NCBI GenBank assembly: GCA_000497125.2
Contig: CM035319.1
Location: 1,294,001-1,358,000 of the forward strand
Source of the DNA: Spironucleus salmonicida
Taxonomy: Eukaryota; Fornicata; Diplomonadida; Hexamitidae
DNA: 64,000 nt
Reading direction: 5' to 3'
Positions 46,866 to 58,195 of the stretch are shown here, one piece after another. Under the pieces are notes generated by a model that was not told the DNA's origin, did no database searches, and saw only the letters and a program-made list of their open reading frames with translations. The first letter of the stretch is position 1, and every line of letters begins with the position of its first letter. Made by a program: the position numbers and the translations under genes.

Positions 46866-47849
46866 ATGCCTTCCTGGTTGTCATTTTCGGACGACGAGTT
46901 TCCAGCTTCTTTATGTCCATTTAATATCCCCTCAAAAAACCCACACATTTAGTAGTTTGTCAATCCTATAATTAATGCAGACTTCAATCCATTTCATGGT
47001 GATTCTCTCCTTACTTTGGCTGACGACTCACCTACAGCAGAATATAGAAGACGTAAAGGTGAGCGCAAATCTGTATCATATAACCGATTAAAGCGCATCG
47101 GTTTAGTATATATTTAATTTTTAACCTAATTCATGCCAGAAAACGTTATTATAAATTCTGACGCAAACTTGGATGTAATATTGCTTCTAGCATAAATGTT
47201 TCCTTCAATCAAATTTTAAGTTTACGAGTCTTCTGTTGAATTAAAGATAGATAATGTAACTTTTCATCCAACAGTTATCCCTCTCACACCATTTTCACTC
47301 CCGTCAACATCTCTTATTTACTAAAACATCTAATAATCTTCATAATTGACGTTGGATGCTTAGAATGCACTATATGTGTCCCATTTAGAAACCTAAAAAT
47401 CGCTGATTTTAAAAACTTCCCCGTCCACTTTTCTCATTCCATTCTAGCTGCCTTGGACGAACGAAACGTATGAATTTTTTGACGGATCCTTGCACTTTTT
47501 CCCACATTCTATGCACTCTCACACAGAATTAGCTCTTTTTGGATAAAATTTATCCTAAAAATCGTACTCGGCGAGCAGAATTGAGCAGTAAATGTTCTAT
47601 TTTAACACAATAACAAGAGGACAATTATTCAACCACAAACTAACTGTCGGAAACGATGGAAAGTTCTTTAAAGCGCTAGACTGCTGCTACGATTGTACGG
47701 TTGAGATTGTAATATTATTAGAGTATTGTAAGAAAATTCGTGGATTTAACGGAGTTTATGAAGTTTTTGACCTTAATGAAATTCAGTAGAAACTGGAGTT
47801 TTCTATGAAAACTGAAAAGGAAAAAGAAGGGTACAAGAAAGGAAAGTGA
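46866..47849 (+). CDS. VP39 / poly(A)-polymerase-regulatory-like methyltransferase fold protein, SAM motif degenerate
   Basis: A 327-residue protein. It follows the PARP_regulatory (VP39-type cap 2'-O-methyltransferase) family known from large DNA viruses and some protists. GERKSVSYNRLKRIGLVYIQFL near 67-88 (in two pieces: GERKSVSYNR, LKRIGLVYIQFL) matches the GQRKLLLxEIEFLT helix. MFPSIKFQVYE near 112-122 matches the FPxVxFxLYDP strand. LPWTNETYEFFDGSLHFFPH near 192-212 and EQQMFYFNTITRG near 240-252 match the DGxIxLQPWxxxxS and KMYYFNxxxR elements. Where GxAPGxH should bind SAM, the sequence is NSDANLDV, so methyl transfer is doubtful. A cellular gene, full length. Confidence 0.58.
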
Positions 47850-48362
47850 TATAAAATAATAAAAATCATCATTAAGTGTTTTTAGTAAATATATTCTTTC
47901 CCCTTATGAAACTATGCTTCTTAAGTAATATTCAATATTTACAGTAAATTATTAAAGTATTTAACACTTTAAACTAAATGTTATTATAATATTTATTCCT
48001 CATAATATACCAATAATAAATATATTTAGCTACTATCTTAATAACGTATGCGGAAAAACTTAAAAGTGTATAAATCTATATAGTTCAGGAGTTTTTGAAT
48101 TTGATCTATCTTTAAGTTGCCATGCTAAAGTGTAATATTTATTCATGATATATTAATCGCTGACTAACATATTGTAAATTTAACAGAAAGTATGATAGAT
48201 TTATATATGGTTTAAGAATTGAAAGAGATATAATTATAGACCATATGCTTTATCTAATTCTTATATTGCTTCTGCATTGCAAATAAATATGATTTTAATT
48301 AAGATTAAATTTATTATAAATATAAATAATAAATTTATTATATTTTATTAAGATATATTAAA
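47850..48362. other. A/T-rich intergenic region
   Basis: About 510 bp upstream of a plus-strand gene. On the minus strand two short overlapping frames occur: 48000-48146 (48 residues, MNKYYTLAWQLKDRSNSK...) and one just upstream of about 44 residues that overlap by ATGA. They might be a broken gene but are too short to support. Confidence 0.35.
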
Positions 48363-48860
48363 ATGTCAAATAAATACACAAACCTAGAATTTAATACTAA
48401 ATAACATAGAGATGCTTTCTCAACAGCTTTTAATTCAGAGTCAAAGTTTATTGAAAATCAGTTTAGAATGGAATCCATACCTATATTTTCCTTTGATAGA
48501 ACTAAATTTTTGCCTCCAAAAATTGGTATTAACGAAAAATATATACCCAAACCAAAATCTAAACCTGAAACGGCGACTGATTTCTAACAAAAGGATGGAA
48601 AATTTATTAGGTCATTTTCACCAATTAAGAATTAACGTGCAAGTACCCCAAATTTTATGAAGAAAAATATAAACTTAATATATTAATAAATTGATAATGC
48701 GCGAACTAATTCTCCAATATAAATACAATCATATTCTCCATTAAAATAGATAAAGTTAAAAAGGTATATATCTGTTCCTTCTGCAATTTATGCAATTCCA
48801 AGATCGGAATCATCAATATGTGTTCGTTCATACTAAAATCTAAGTTTTTAGTAGTAGTGA
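48363..48860 (+). CDS. Uncharacterised small basic disordered protein
   Basis: A 165-residue Ser/Pro/Lys/Asn-rich protein without a folded-domain pattern. Repeated S-x-S-P-(I/L)-K elements are present: RSFSPIKNQ near 83, TNSPIQIQSYSPLKQIKLKR near 114-133 in sequence. Such SP-K/R sites suit proline-directed phosphorylation or microtubule binding (inference). Ends in three consecutive Gln codons all written TAG before TGA. Confidence 0.5.
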
Positions 48861-48888
48861 ATAGTTCTAAATTAACAAAATAACTCAT

Positions 48889-51468
48889 TCAAATATTTGC
48901 CTTTTATCTTAACCACGCCACTACAGTATCCATAGATCCGTTAACCGAGTACAGAACTTTTATAATATTTAAAATTTCTTTTACACTATTTTTATCATCA
49001 GTGAAGTCTACATTCGTAAAAATTTCAATAAATATACAATCAAATAATTTATTTATAGGGAACTCAGCCTTAAAGAAACTCATAATTGCTTATAAATCTT
49101 ATATTGCAGAAACATGGCCAATTTAGGAATTAAATGTTCTTTTAATTCTAAAAAGATTATAATATAACTAAAATCTATATTCCAAAATTAGAGAAAGTTT
49201 AATCTAATTTAATAAAGAATTTATTTACTTAACTTCACCAAAATGTTCCACCAAATATATAATAAAATGGTATAGTTCCTTAATATTAGTTATATTAAGT
49301 ACATTAGATGCAATTATAAATTATTCTGTAAAGGAAAATTACTGCTAGGAGGGAGATAACTTTTTATTATATAAACTTGAGTCCTCTAGTTTTTTATAAA
49401 AATTATGAATATCAATAAGATTATCTGTGTTTCCTTCATATTATTACTTAAATGCTAATTGTACTGAGTACAGGTAGAAATAATTCTTTTTCACATAGTC
49501 AAAAATTATTGTATTTAAATTATAGCATAAAATTGCCTTTAATTTAAAATATCGTATCTCACCTTGTTTAGAATAGGTTTATAAATACTTTAACTATTCG
49601 GTAATCTTTTCACAGCAGATTTAAATATTGAATACTTACTATTTATTCGTCTTCTTAATAATAAATAGTAAATTTTATTTTTCTAATAATAAAATCTCCT
49701 GTAATAATGTTTTATTTGTAAATTTATTATAAAAATCTTCGAAAATATTAAATTAAAGATCATTCAATGATTTAATATTAGTAGATTAACTATATTATGC
49801 AATATTTGTTTTCTTATCAATTTATAACGCTTAAAATAAATCAACTAGTGAAGTGAATACTTTCTCTGAGTATAATATATTAAATTCAGAGCATGCAAAT
49901 TACTAATCAATATCGTGGAATGTAGTTTTTGATATAAAATTAATTAATTACGGTATTTGTTCAATGGAAAATAATGATTGGCTAGTAAGCTTTTATTTTA
50001 TGTAATTTTATAGGTACAATATATTATCTGAAATATTAAATAAATATTTAGATAACTCCAAAAAGAATTCATAAGCTAATTTGAATAAAGTTTATATGTC
50101 AAAGAATGATTATGGCACTTTAATATTAGATAAGAATTATTAAAATGAAGCTAACTAAGTCGGGTTACCAGTTTTGAGATTAAGTCCTTGACTAAATTAA
50201 TAGCTCAAGAACAAAATAAAGTATAACCGCTGACCGAAAAGGCGATATAACATGGTAGATCTTTTTAAATTATCAGCAATTTCTGGAATATCTATAGCAA
50301 TACCTAAATTAACTAAAAATATTTACTAATCAAAGAAATCGTTTAACCCATTATTGATCGATATTTATAGCTTAGGTAGTTAATACTATAAAGCGTTCGT
50401 TTACAAACTTTAAAGAAAGTCGTGTATTTTATCATTAAGTTTTCCTAAAATCTATGAATAAAAGCTTCCTTAATTTGGGCTAAGGATATTAGAACATTAA
50501 GCTAATACTAAAATATATTCTTCTAATGAAATAGTAACATCATTAGGCAGTTATCTTTCGTCAATAAAAATATCATCAATATATTCTGAGTTATTGCACA
50601 TTTCTTTAAATACATCCTAAAATTGATATAAAAACTAAAATACTTATTGATGAGTTTTACATCTTTTAGATATCGCAACCCTGAAATAGTTTAGTTTTGA
50701 AACTACTTCTGCTTGACTAAGCTATTCAAAATTATAAGAAGATTTTACCTTGCTGATATAAATTAGATTTGATTCCATCCGTGTATTTGTTATTTATAAT
50801 ATAGTATTAACAATTTAATCTTATAAATCAAGCAAAATCCTCTCTTTTAATGAATTCAATGATATATTTACACCTAGACGATTTTGGTCAATTTATGATA
50901 AAGAAAATTCGCCTAATGTAATTAATAATACTGCAGCAGGATAATCATTATTCTACAATAAATAGTTAACAGTAGAAGCCAAATTTTAAAGTGACTATAT
51001 CTGGTGAATAAGAAATAATGCTTTTTCCTGTGTTTCTAAGTCATTGTTAAGTTAAATAACTTAGGCATTTTATTATGGAAAACGCAGCAGCTCTGCTTTT
51101 ACATATTTAGATTATTCTTCAATTTCCGATGATTGCTAAGTGATATTCTAAATTAGTTTGCTTACTATAGGGGCTTCTTTAAAAATCGCCATACAATCTT
51201 TCTATATTTACGCTGACTGTGATAATTATAAAGATATTCCTTACAACTCATTTATTATATAAGTGAGTTTTTCTGATTATAAATAATTCTCTTTTTAAGA
51301 CTCTGCTGTAATATCTAAATTTAATTTAAGAAATTAATCAATAAATGGTAATTCTGTAAGAAAAGGATTCTATCGTATTTTTTCAATTCTTGTAGCTGTA
51401 AATACCCTCGAATCTAAATTATTTTTGAGTAAGTCTAACCTCATTTATGGAGATTATTTTAACTACAT
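48889..51468 (-). CDS. Large helical protein, possibly a CATCHR vesicle-tethering subunit
   Basis: An 859-residue, almost entirely helical protein with heavy TAA Gln use. The N-terminal part has LPFIDQFLKLNLDITAES, ELQGISLQLSQSAQIQKDC (about 50-100), then IQSLQNLASTVNYLLQNNDY followed by PAAVLLITLGEF near 155-190. That helix followed by a 'dYxxAlxlI' helix is typical of the N-termini of Vps51/53/54 and COG subunits. The rest could be CATCHR rods. No lineage-specific motif allows a choice, and other large helical proteins remain possible. Confidence 0.5.
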
Positions 51469-51530
51469 TCGATATACTTTGACGATATTAATTATATTAT
51501 ATAATTTTAATAAATCTTAAACTTTGTAAA
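51469..51530. promoter_or_regulatory. 62-bp bidirectional promoter
   Basis: Spacer between divergent start codons with a central TTAATTATATTATATAATT tract, placed 25-30 bp from each ATG. Confidence 0.5.
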
Positions 51531-53615
51531 ATGAATGATAAAATTATATCTGCAATTTTGGCAATTGATTAAGCATTTTATCCAGAATTAAAACGAATTT
51601 AAGAAATAAATGACCTTAAAGATATATATAATGTTAAAACATACTTTAGTCATGTTTCAAAGTAAATTATTGATATGACACCGATTCATACTTCAACCAC
51701 GCTCTTAAACAAAATAGTCCTGTTTAATAATAAATTTGTAAAAAATTATGGTTACAATGATATGAAATTGCCCATCTTTGCAACATCAGTTGCAAAATAA
51801 CGTATGACACTTAACAGAACATTTGATTCACTTTGGGGAAACTTGAATATTTTTAGTAGTTATGAATGCAGTAGTATTCGTGAAGCTTTCGAATAACTTG
51901 CATCATAATTCTAATAATTATATGATCATTTCAACAATTTGGGATTTCCAAGTATACAGGAAGGTCTAATTATTATGAATAAACTATAATCAACGCTTAA
52001 GGATTAATTAAAACTACCAAGTGTTTAGATCTACCTCATGAAACTTTTGTAAGAAATGTTTCTTGAAGAACCGATGTTTTGTTATGATTTGGCGGATTTC
52101 TTTAACCAATTTAACATATATCTTTCTAATAAGTATCCAGATGGCTTTGACAGAATTTATACATAGCTTAGATCATCTTATATGATAACTTAGAATATAA
52201 CATATGAGAAACCTCTTTTTTATTGCTCAGAACACAATTATATTACAAATGCAGCTCATTTTAAGTTAAATAATTTATTGCAGACTCATTTTACATCTAA
52301 ACCCATTGAAGTTCCAAGAGATTCTATGTTCGCCTTCCATATGATTATAAATTATGTAATTAATATCTACATTGAAATACAAATTCTTACAAATCAACAA
52401 ACAATCGAATAAGGTTTATTACATATGCATAACCAAGTATATAATCAAAATTCTGAATGTTCCACATCCTCGGCTTTAGAAGAGCATCCAGAAATATATC
52501 TTTCAAACTCATAACTCTCAATTATCTAGTCACTGTAAGAGCAATAACTAAGTTAAATAGAGCAGTAATAAGAGTAATAAATTGTCGAAAATCTTATAAT
52601 CGAAGATCAAATTTAACGCCCAGAAAATTCGATTGACCTTAATGCTGTAGAATCAATGCTTTAAATCCCTAATTTATTAAATTATGCAATATTGGCTAGA
52701 TAGAAAAAATTACAACTCCAGCTTAGGAAAAATACTATTCATCAGTAAATTTAATCTTTTATATCCAATAATCTTGGGCGTGAGGCAAACTTACATAAAC
52801 TTGAATTTTAACTGAATCAAATCCTTAAAAAGCTTTCACAGGAAGTTAATTAAACGAATTAAAAATCTATTTCTGATGCTGAGTTAATAGAGATTTTTGC
52901 TGGAAATTTGTAATAATTAGGAAATATAGAAGGAATGAAAAATATCCAAACCGATAGGAAGAGTTAGAAGTTTGGAGTTGTGCCTCCAGTTCATGCTATT
53001 ATGCGTATTTTAACAGCATTATAATTGAGAATTAAAAGTGTAAAAGAAATAGAAGCTCCAATTTCTTTCCCATTAGAATTAGAAAAAATAATGATTGAGA
53101 TCAAGATTAAATAAAGTAGTTTATAACTCAGTAGAACTGACGCTGTTTTCATCGTTATAAGAACATATTAGGAAATTCTTGATATAATTGCAATAAGAAA
53201 CTAGCTTTTTACGCCCTTTTAACTTACTTTATCTAGCACACCTACTCAAATTTTGAGCATTTTACAGTAGAGAGCCAAAAACACATCTGGTCCATTCTCT
53301 TCATTTTTCACAGAAAACTTTACATGCCTTGCATGTGGGCCATTAAAGAGAATGCTCGAAAAGCTAGTATCTCTACTTGCAAAAGCAGTATTTAGTGGCT
53401 GGAAACTTACGTGTAGTCCACTATTTGCAGAGAAAAAAGCTCTTCATTTAATTGAAGTATCTTTCTAAAATGAAATAGTCTAATAATGCGAATATTAAGA
53501 TATATAGGAGGATTAAAAATATAATTACAATAATATTGATGCAATTGTGGAAGTAACTGCGCCACTAGTAGACCATTGGATCGGAAACGAAGAAGAGGAA
53601 GGTATATCTGTTTGA
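51531..53615 (+). CDS. Uncharacterised 694-residue coiled-coil protein
   Basis: Full-length frame with many TAA/TAG Gln codons. Helical N-terminal half, a Gln-rich coil near 345-385 (SLQEQQLSQIEQQQEQQIVE), another coil near 410-480, and a C-terminal region (about 590-680) with FTCLACGPLKRMLEKL and a Trp/Cys-containing segment GWKLTCSPLFAEKKALHLI. No zinc-finger pattern is complete. Possibly cytoskeletal. Divergent partner of the possible tethering-subunit gene. Confidence 0.55.
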
Positions 53616-54258
53616 GGGTACTATTTTTGAAGAACTATAATGAATAAATTTTTATTGTTAAAATTGATTGAAATCCCTTTGATTGTAACTAATTAATATA
53701 AATATTTAGGCCGTATAGTTAGATTGGGACATAAAATATTATATCCCAATTGAATACCGAAAACAATAAAATCAATTACTTTGGTTACTATCATTAACCT
53801 ATATCGCTGCTACTGCATTAAAGAATAACCTAGGACCCTAAATTAGGTATTTTTATATTTTCAATAACCAATATTAAAGTGTTGAGTCGTCAATTATTTA
53901 ATTATGATCACAAAGTAAATAAGGAATAATAATAACCAACATTAATACTTGCCGTGCATCCTATCTTCAATATAAATTTTTGTTATTAATTCCTATAAAT
54001 TCAATAACCTTATTAACTCATTTTCTAGCGTAAATTATACTGCATTACCAACTTGCGCTCCCTGCGAATATTTTCTCAAAAATCTAACGTAAACCAAGCT
54101 AAAGCTAACAGTTTGACGAGAATAATCCTATACCCAGCCTAATTTATACTAGTTTAGGACTAAACCTTCCACCTCGCGAAAATAACAAAATCCATAATTA
54201 TCCTTTAAAATTTTTATATCTATTATTATATATTATGTAATAATATTTCTTCACCTGA
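53616..54258. other. Intergenic region with a possible gene relic
   Basis: About 640 bp. On the minus strand (about 54210 down to TGA at 53861) a 115-codon frame has good coding composition: REVEGLVLNQYKLGWVQDY, SLVYVRFLRKYSQGAQV, LENELIRLLNLQELITKIY. It lacks an ATG and is preceded by TGA, while an ATG at about 54194 lies in a different frame. This could be a 5'-damaged pseudogene. The plus strand is also open without an ATG, so chance cannot be excluded. Confidence 0.3.
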
Positions 54259-54870
54259 ATGAAAAAGTTCCTCACGCCGTTTGAGCGCCTAAAACTACCC
54301 CAGGGCCAGCATGCAGTTCATAAATAGCTGAAAACCCCGATTTAACCGCAAAATTCCCATTTTGCTGAAAGCATTGTGCCCTCGAAAGCCACCCTGCGCC
54401 AAATGCTCACCCAGAGTCCCAGCGGTGAAGCGCTGCTGTACTTATCCACTTTGGCAGAACGCGGCGAATTCGCTTCAGAAATCGCGAATTTTCCCGAAAT
54501 TTGTGCCAAAATCCGTAGAATTTCGCTCCAATCATAATATAGCATTTATATATAAAATGATATGCGATTTCACTTCGTAGAACCTGCGTAGATCGAAAGC
54601 GGCGAGGACGCGCTGAGCTGTGTTTTGAGGGGTGCTGCGGGCCAGGCTTTGGAGGGCTTTGGCGACAAATTCGGGCAAGCAGCGCTGGGGGTCTTGATAT
54701 GGCAGCAAAAGGCCGAAATTCGGCCGTTTGGCTCCATGCGTGAGATCGCTATCAGCATTGTGCAGGTCATCTTCGAGCTGAAGCAGCGGCTGCTGAAATC
54801 GCAGAAAGCGGACCTGAAAATGGCCTACGAGTACGTTAAAAAAATTGTGCTTAATTTCGAATAATAATGA
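54259..54870 (+). CDS. Uncharacterised 203-residue protein in GC-rich DNA
   Basis: Begins MKKFLTPFERLKLPQGQHAV with a basic, Gln-rich N-terminus. A helical segment ATLRQMLTQSPSGEALLYLS near 44-63 and a C-terminal helix QVIFELKQRLLKSQKADLKM near 169-188 follow. Residues 115-155 are Gly/Ala-rich (LRGAAGQALEGFGDKFGQAA). No family recognised. GC-rich codons, interrupted by a short A/T-rich stretch at about 54530-54575 encoding QSQYSIYIQNDM. Stop is two TAA Gln codons followed by TGA. Confidence 0.5.
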
Positions 54871-55187
54871 TATTTTTTGGTGAAATACGCCGTTTGTGAT
54901 AAATGTAGTGAAGGCTGTAGAAAAATTAGTCGTTTACAATGTGGATTTGGGATTTTCTAAATATTTAGAAGATTAATTGCATCGATTAGAGGTTGTGTGA
55001 ACATCTGATAGCGATATTTCAATATTTACATATTGTGCACAATCGTAAGGGATATTTATCATATTTCAATTTATAAACAAAAATAGAGAAATTTTAACAT
55101 TTTCTTAATTATTTTAATACTACTGATTTTTGATTTCTTTATTATTCTTATTTAATATTAATACTAAATTAATTATCTGGTATTAAA
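54871..55187. other. A/T-rich intergenic region upstream of GNL1
   Basis: A 317-bp spacer that is AT-rich throughout. A TATTAATACTAAATTAATTAT tract (abbreviated) lies about 20 bp before the GNL1 ATG. Nothing else seen. Confidence 0.4.
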
Positions 55188-56588
55188 ATGCCTTCGCTGA
55201 CTAATCGTAAACCTATGAGCGGAAAATAAAAAAAAGAGGAGCTCAAATCTAAAAGAGCATTAAAAAACTAGGCAAATGAAGAGGAGAACTAAATCAGTGA
55301 GCTTCCTCGCCAAGACCCTGAACATTTTTTCCTAAAATTTATTAATGATTCTGACAAAGTAGTTGCCGATAATAAAATATTCGGGTATGACTAATTTAAC
55401 TTTGATGATCCGGTTTATAAGATTGACTAAAAAATTTATTTAAATAAAAAATATTGTCCTCAACTTCCTTGTAGACCTACTAATGCAAAAAATATGTCAT
55501 TATAATAATATAAAAGTGCTGAAATTTAAGTTTTTGAGTCTTATTTTAAGTCAATATCACCAGATCTTAAGTAAATTGAAACTAATTATTGCTTATTTGA
55601 ACTGAACTAAGAAGTCTACCATCAATTATGGTTAGTAACCGAAAAAAGCGATATTCTATGTATAATAACTGACGCTAGATTCCCATTAGCACATCTTCCC
55701 GTAAATTTACTATTATATTGCTAGAAATCTTGCAAACCAATTGTTATACTAATTAATAAATCAGATTTGGTCTCTAATTATTAAATTCAAACTTAAAAGT
55801 AGTTTTTATAACATTATTTGAAACATTTGAATATCAATGGCCTAGTTATTCCATTTTCAGCCTTCGTTTTATTTAATTAACCTGAGGAGAGGTTATAATT
55901 TTTAGATAAATTAATCGCATTTGGACGTTAAATGACTTAAAAGGATGTACCAGAGATGGTTACCTTTGGATTTATAGGATAACCGTCAGTCGGTAAATCT
56001 AAAACAATGAATGCACTGTATGGTAAAACTATTTGTAAGGTTAAGCTTACAGCAGGGTGTACAAAACATTTACAAACATACTATTTATCAGACCTTTAGT
56101 TACCTGAGACTAACCGATCCATCATGCTTTGTGATTGTCCTGGTTTGGTATTACCCGTTAAAAATTCGCCTAGACCTTTATAAGTGATTACCGGAGTATT
56201 TCCTACTGGCCGTACAAGAGAATTTCTCTCAGCAACAAGATTGGTCTGCGAAAATTTCCCAGGTTTTTATGAGAGATTGAAATCAATTGTTAGTATTTAG
56301 AATATTAAATAAAAATATAATGTTGATACTAACTTTAATACACCAGGAAATTTATTGGATGCAATTGCATATTAATTGAACTATTTAGTAAAAGGAGGTA
56401 ATCCGTGGACTCATAGAGCTGGATTGGTAATTTTTAAAAAAATTACAGACGGAACTATTCCTTATGAGATATAATTATCGAAAGAAGTTTGTGACGAAAT
56501 TAACTTTGAGTTTAATGAAATAGATTTTATTGGCTTTAGTAAAACTGTAGACAAGCAAATACTTTTTGAAATAGAAGAATTATAGTGA
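55188..56588 (+). CDS. GNL1: Circularly permuted GTPase, GNL1/LSG1 (MMR1_HSR1) type
   Basis: A 466-residue protein with G motifs in permuted order. G4 NKSD lies near 189-192, then G1 GQPSVGKSKTMNAL near 267-280 (its Gln is TAA), the TAGCTKHLQTYYL element near 296-308 (family TPGxTKHxQT), and G3 DCPGLV near 316-321. The basic N-terminus (SGKQKKEELKSKRALK) is typical of GNL1-type proteins. LSG1 and GNL1 act in late large-subunit ribosome maturation or nuclear-cytoplasmic growth control. Length is a little short (GNL1 about 607). Assignment between GNL1 and LSG1 is not certain. Confidence 0.83.
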
Positions 56589-57232
56589 TCTAATATTATT
56601 TATAAAAATATTTAATGAAATTAAATTTCATTATATCTATCTTATATCTGATTTTTATTCTTAGATGCATCACCATATCTTTAATTTATTACGTGATGAT
56701 TATAATCATCTTAGTACTAAACTTTGGCATTTCTGATTTTTACAAAAAAGTCAATTTATCCATAATTACTGGAAATATACTTGCATTATATCAATTTTTT
56801 AAATATTAAATGCTAACACCTTTTCATATTTATTAATTAGTACGTATTACCCATTAGTTTTGTCCAGCACTTAAACCTTATCCTTCTGTTAATATAACTA
56901 ATTGTGGATAAGTTTATCTTTGTAGCCATTAGTTTTACCAAAGAGTTTAAAATATAGTACAATACATCATCGTATTTAACCTATTTTCTTGCTCTTTATC
57001 CAATTTTTGTGATTACAGTAAAACTTTTACACTTTATACAGATTTTAGTTATAAATTCTAGACTATTATATTATATCATATTTTGAATACTTAAATTTAT
57101 AATATTAACATCTAACTATTTTCCAATACATTTTTTCATTTCGAAACTAATGGAAAAATTTATTTTTAAACCACAAACTAATTTTAAATTTTCTTTATTA
57201 TTATAAAATATTACAATATAAATTCCCACTAC
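56589..57232. other. A/T-rich intergenic region with a doubtful plus-strand frame
   Basis: About 640 bp. A plus-strand frame opens at ATG 56615 (MKLNFIISILYLIFIL...) and stays open for about 300 codons to 57515, crossing the next minus-strand gene codon-for-codon. The part inside this region is hydrophobic and I/F/Y/N-rich, as expected from A/T-rich DNA. I do not call a gene, but a membrane protein is not excluded. Confidence 0.35.
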
Positions 57233-57676
57233 TCATTCTGTAAGGCCCCAATCCACACCATCGCATTCCCTTCCGCTTCTTTTCCAGCACTTAAGTTCGA
57301 TCCCGGGTACGATCAAGTTTTCGAGAAAAAATTCAGCGCTTGCGAAGTCGCTTTCAGGCTTAAATTCAGCGAACAAGTCTCCCAGCGTCTAGGCGTGCAG
57401 GAATGGCTGGAAACTGACCACAGCTCGTACCGCGTCGTCTTCGGTACTGGCATACTCCAAAGTTAAGAACCGACACGTTCCGAAAATCTGGTGCGGGCAC
57501 GCTGTCCGGTCGAATGAGGGGCCGTAGTGCTTGTAGCGCCGCTACTCGTACGACAGCGAAACCGGCTGCGTATTTACTGGTCGGTCCAGTCGAATTTGGT
57601 TAGACTGCGCCGGAAACTGTAAATTTTCTGGCGTCGCATGTGTACCATAATGCAGGATTTACAGTAAAATGATCAT
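57233..57676 (-). CDS. Uncharacterised 147-residue protein in a GC-rich tract
   Basis: Open from ATG 57676, which follows an A/T tract with TATAATGTTAAATAATATA, to TGA at 57233. The gene fills the local GC-rich tract almost exactly, which favours this strand over the overlapping plus-strand frame. The product has SLSYEQRRYKHYGPSFDRTA near 42-61 and ASTEDDAVRAVVSFQPFLHA near 78-97, ending CDGVDWGLTE. Two of its glutamines are TAG and one is TAA. No domain recognised. Confidence 0.5.
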
Positions 57677-58195
57677 TTTTATATTATTTAACATTATATA
57701 GTTAATATTAAAATAATTAATATTTGAATTTTATGGGGTGCGGGCAAGTGCCGGCAAAGATCGGATCTTTGCCACTTTCGTACAAACCCGAGATCGACTC
57801 AGTAGAAAATTAATATAGTTAATAGTACTAGGTATCTACTGCGCAGTATTCTACACCAGTAGAATTTATCTAATTTTTTATTTTTAACGAGGAAAAATCG
57901 GTGCTAGTGTTAGAGGATTTGTTGTGATTATGTTTATTTTATATGAAAACTGTAAGCTTTAATTAATGTGGTCGGATTCAGAATACAATATTTTTAAATC
58001 AATACTAAAGGTATTAACGTTAACTGATTTCACTCGAATAATGTGTTTTCATTAGTAGCAGATTGATATTATCTTAGTTTAACAAAACTTAGGTTAGTAT
58101 TTTCCTCTAGATCGTCTCACTTAAAATCTTAAAAGATTGCTAAATCAGCATAATTAAAAGCAATAATCTACATCCAAAGCAACTGTTAAAATCCT
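57677..58195. other. Intergenic region containing a candidate structured RNA
   Basis: About 520 bp between the start of the 147-residue gene and the 3' end of the PARN-like gene. Its left part (57735-57880) has unusual GC-rich hairpins and is listed separately. The right part (57881-58195) is AT-rich and shows nothing. Confidence 0.4.
57735..57880 (+). ncRNA. Candidate structured non-coding RNA
   Basis: Four inverted repeats are packed into about 145 bp of otherwise AT-rich spacer: GGC-AAGT-GCC (57743-57752), a perfect 9-bp stem GGCAAAGAT-CGG-ATCTTTGCC (57753-57773), the palindrome TACTGCGCAGTA (57837-57848), and a 7-bp stem ATTCTAC-ACCA-GTAGAAT (57848-57865). GGGT (57736-57739) can pair with ACCC (57786-57789) to close the first two hairpins. 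AATTTTTTA (57872-57880) is Sm-site-like. This could be an snRNA-like transcript. No known RNA family is recognised and the strand is a guess. Confidence 0.3.

Noticed and set aside
57300-57330. A TTCGATC element resembling a tRNA T-loop
   Set aside because: Flanking stem bases do not pair, no anticodon arm is visible, and it lies within a coding frame.
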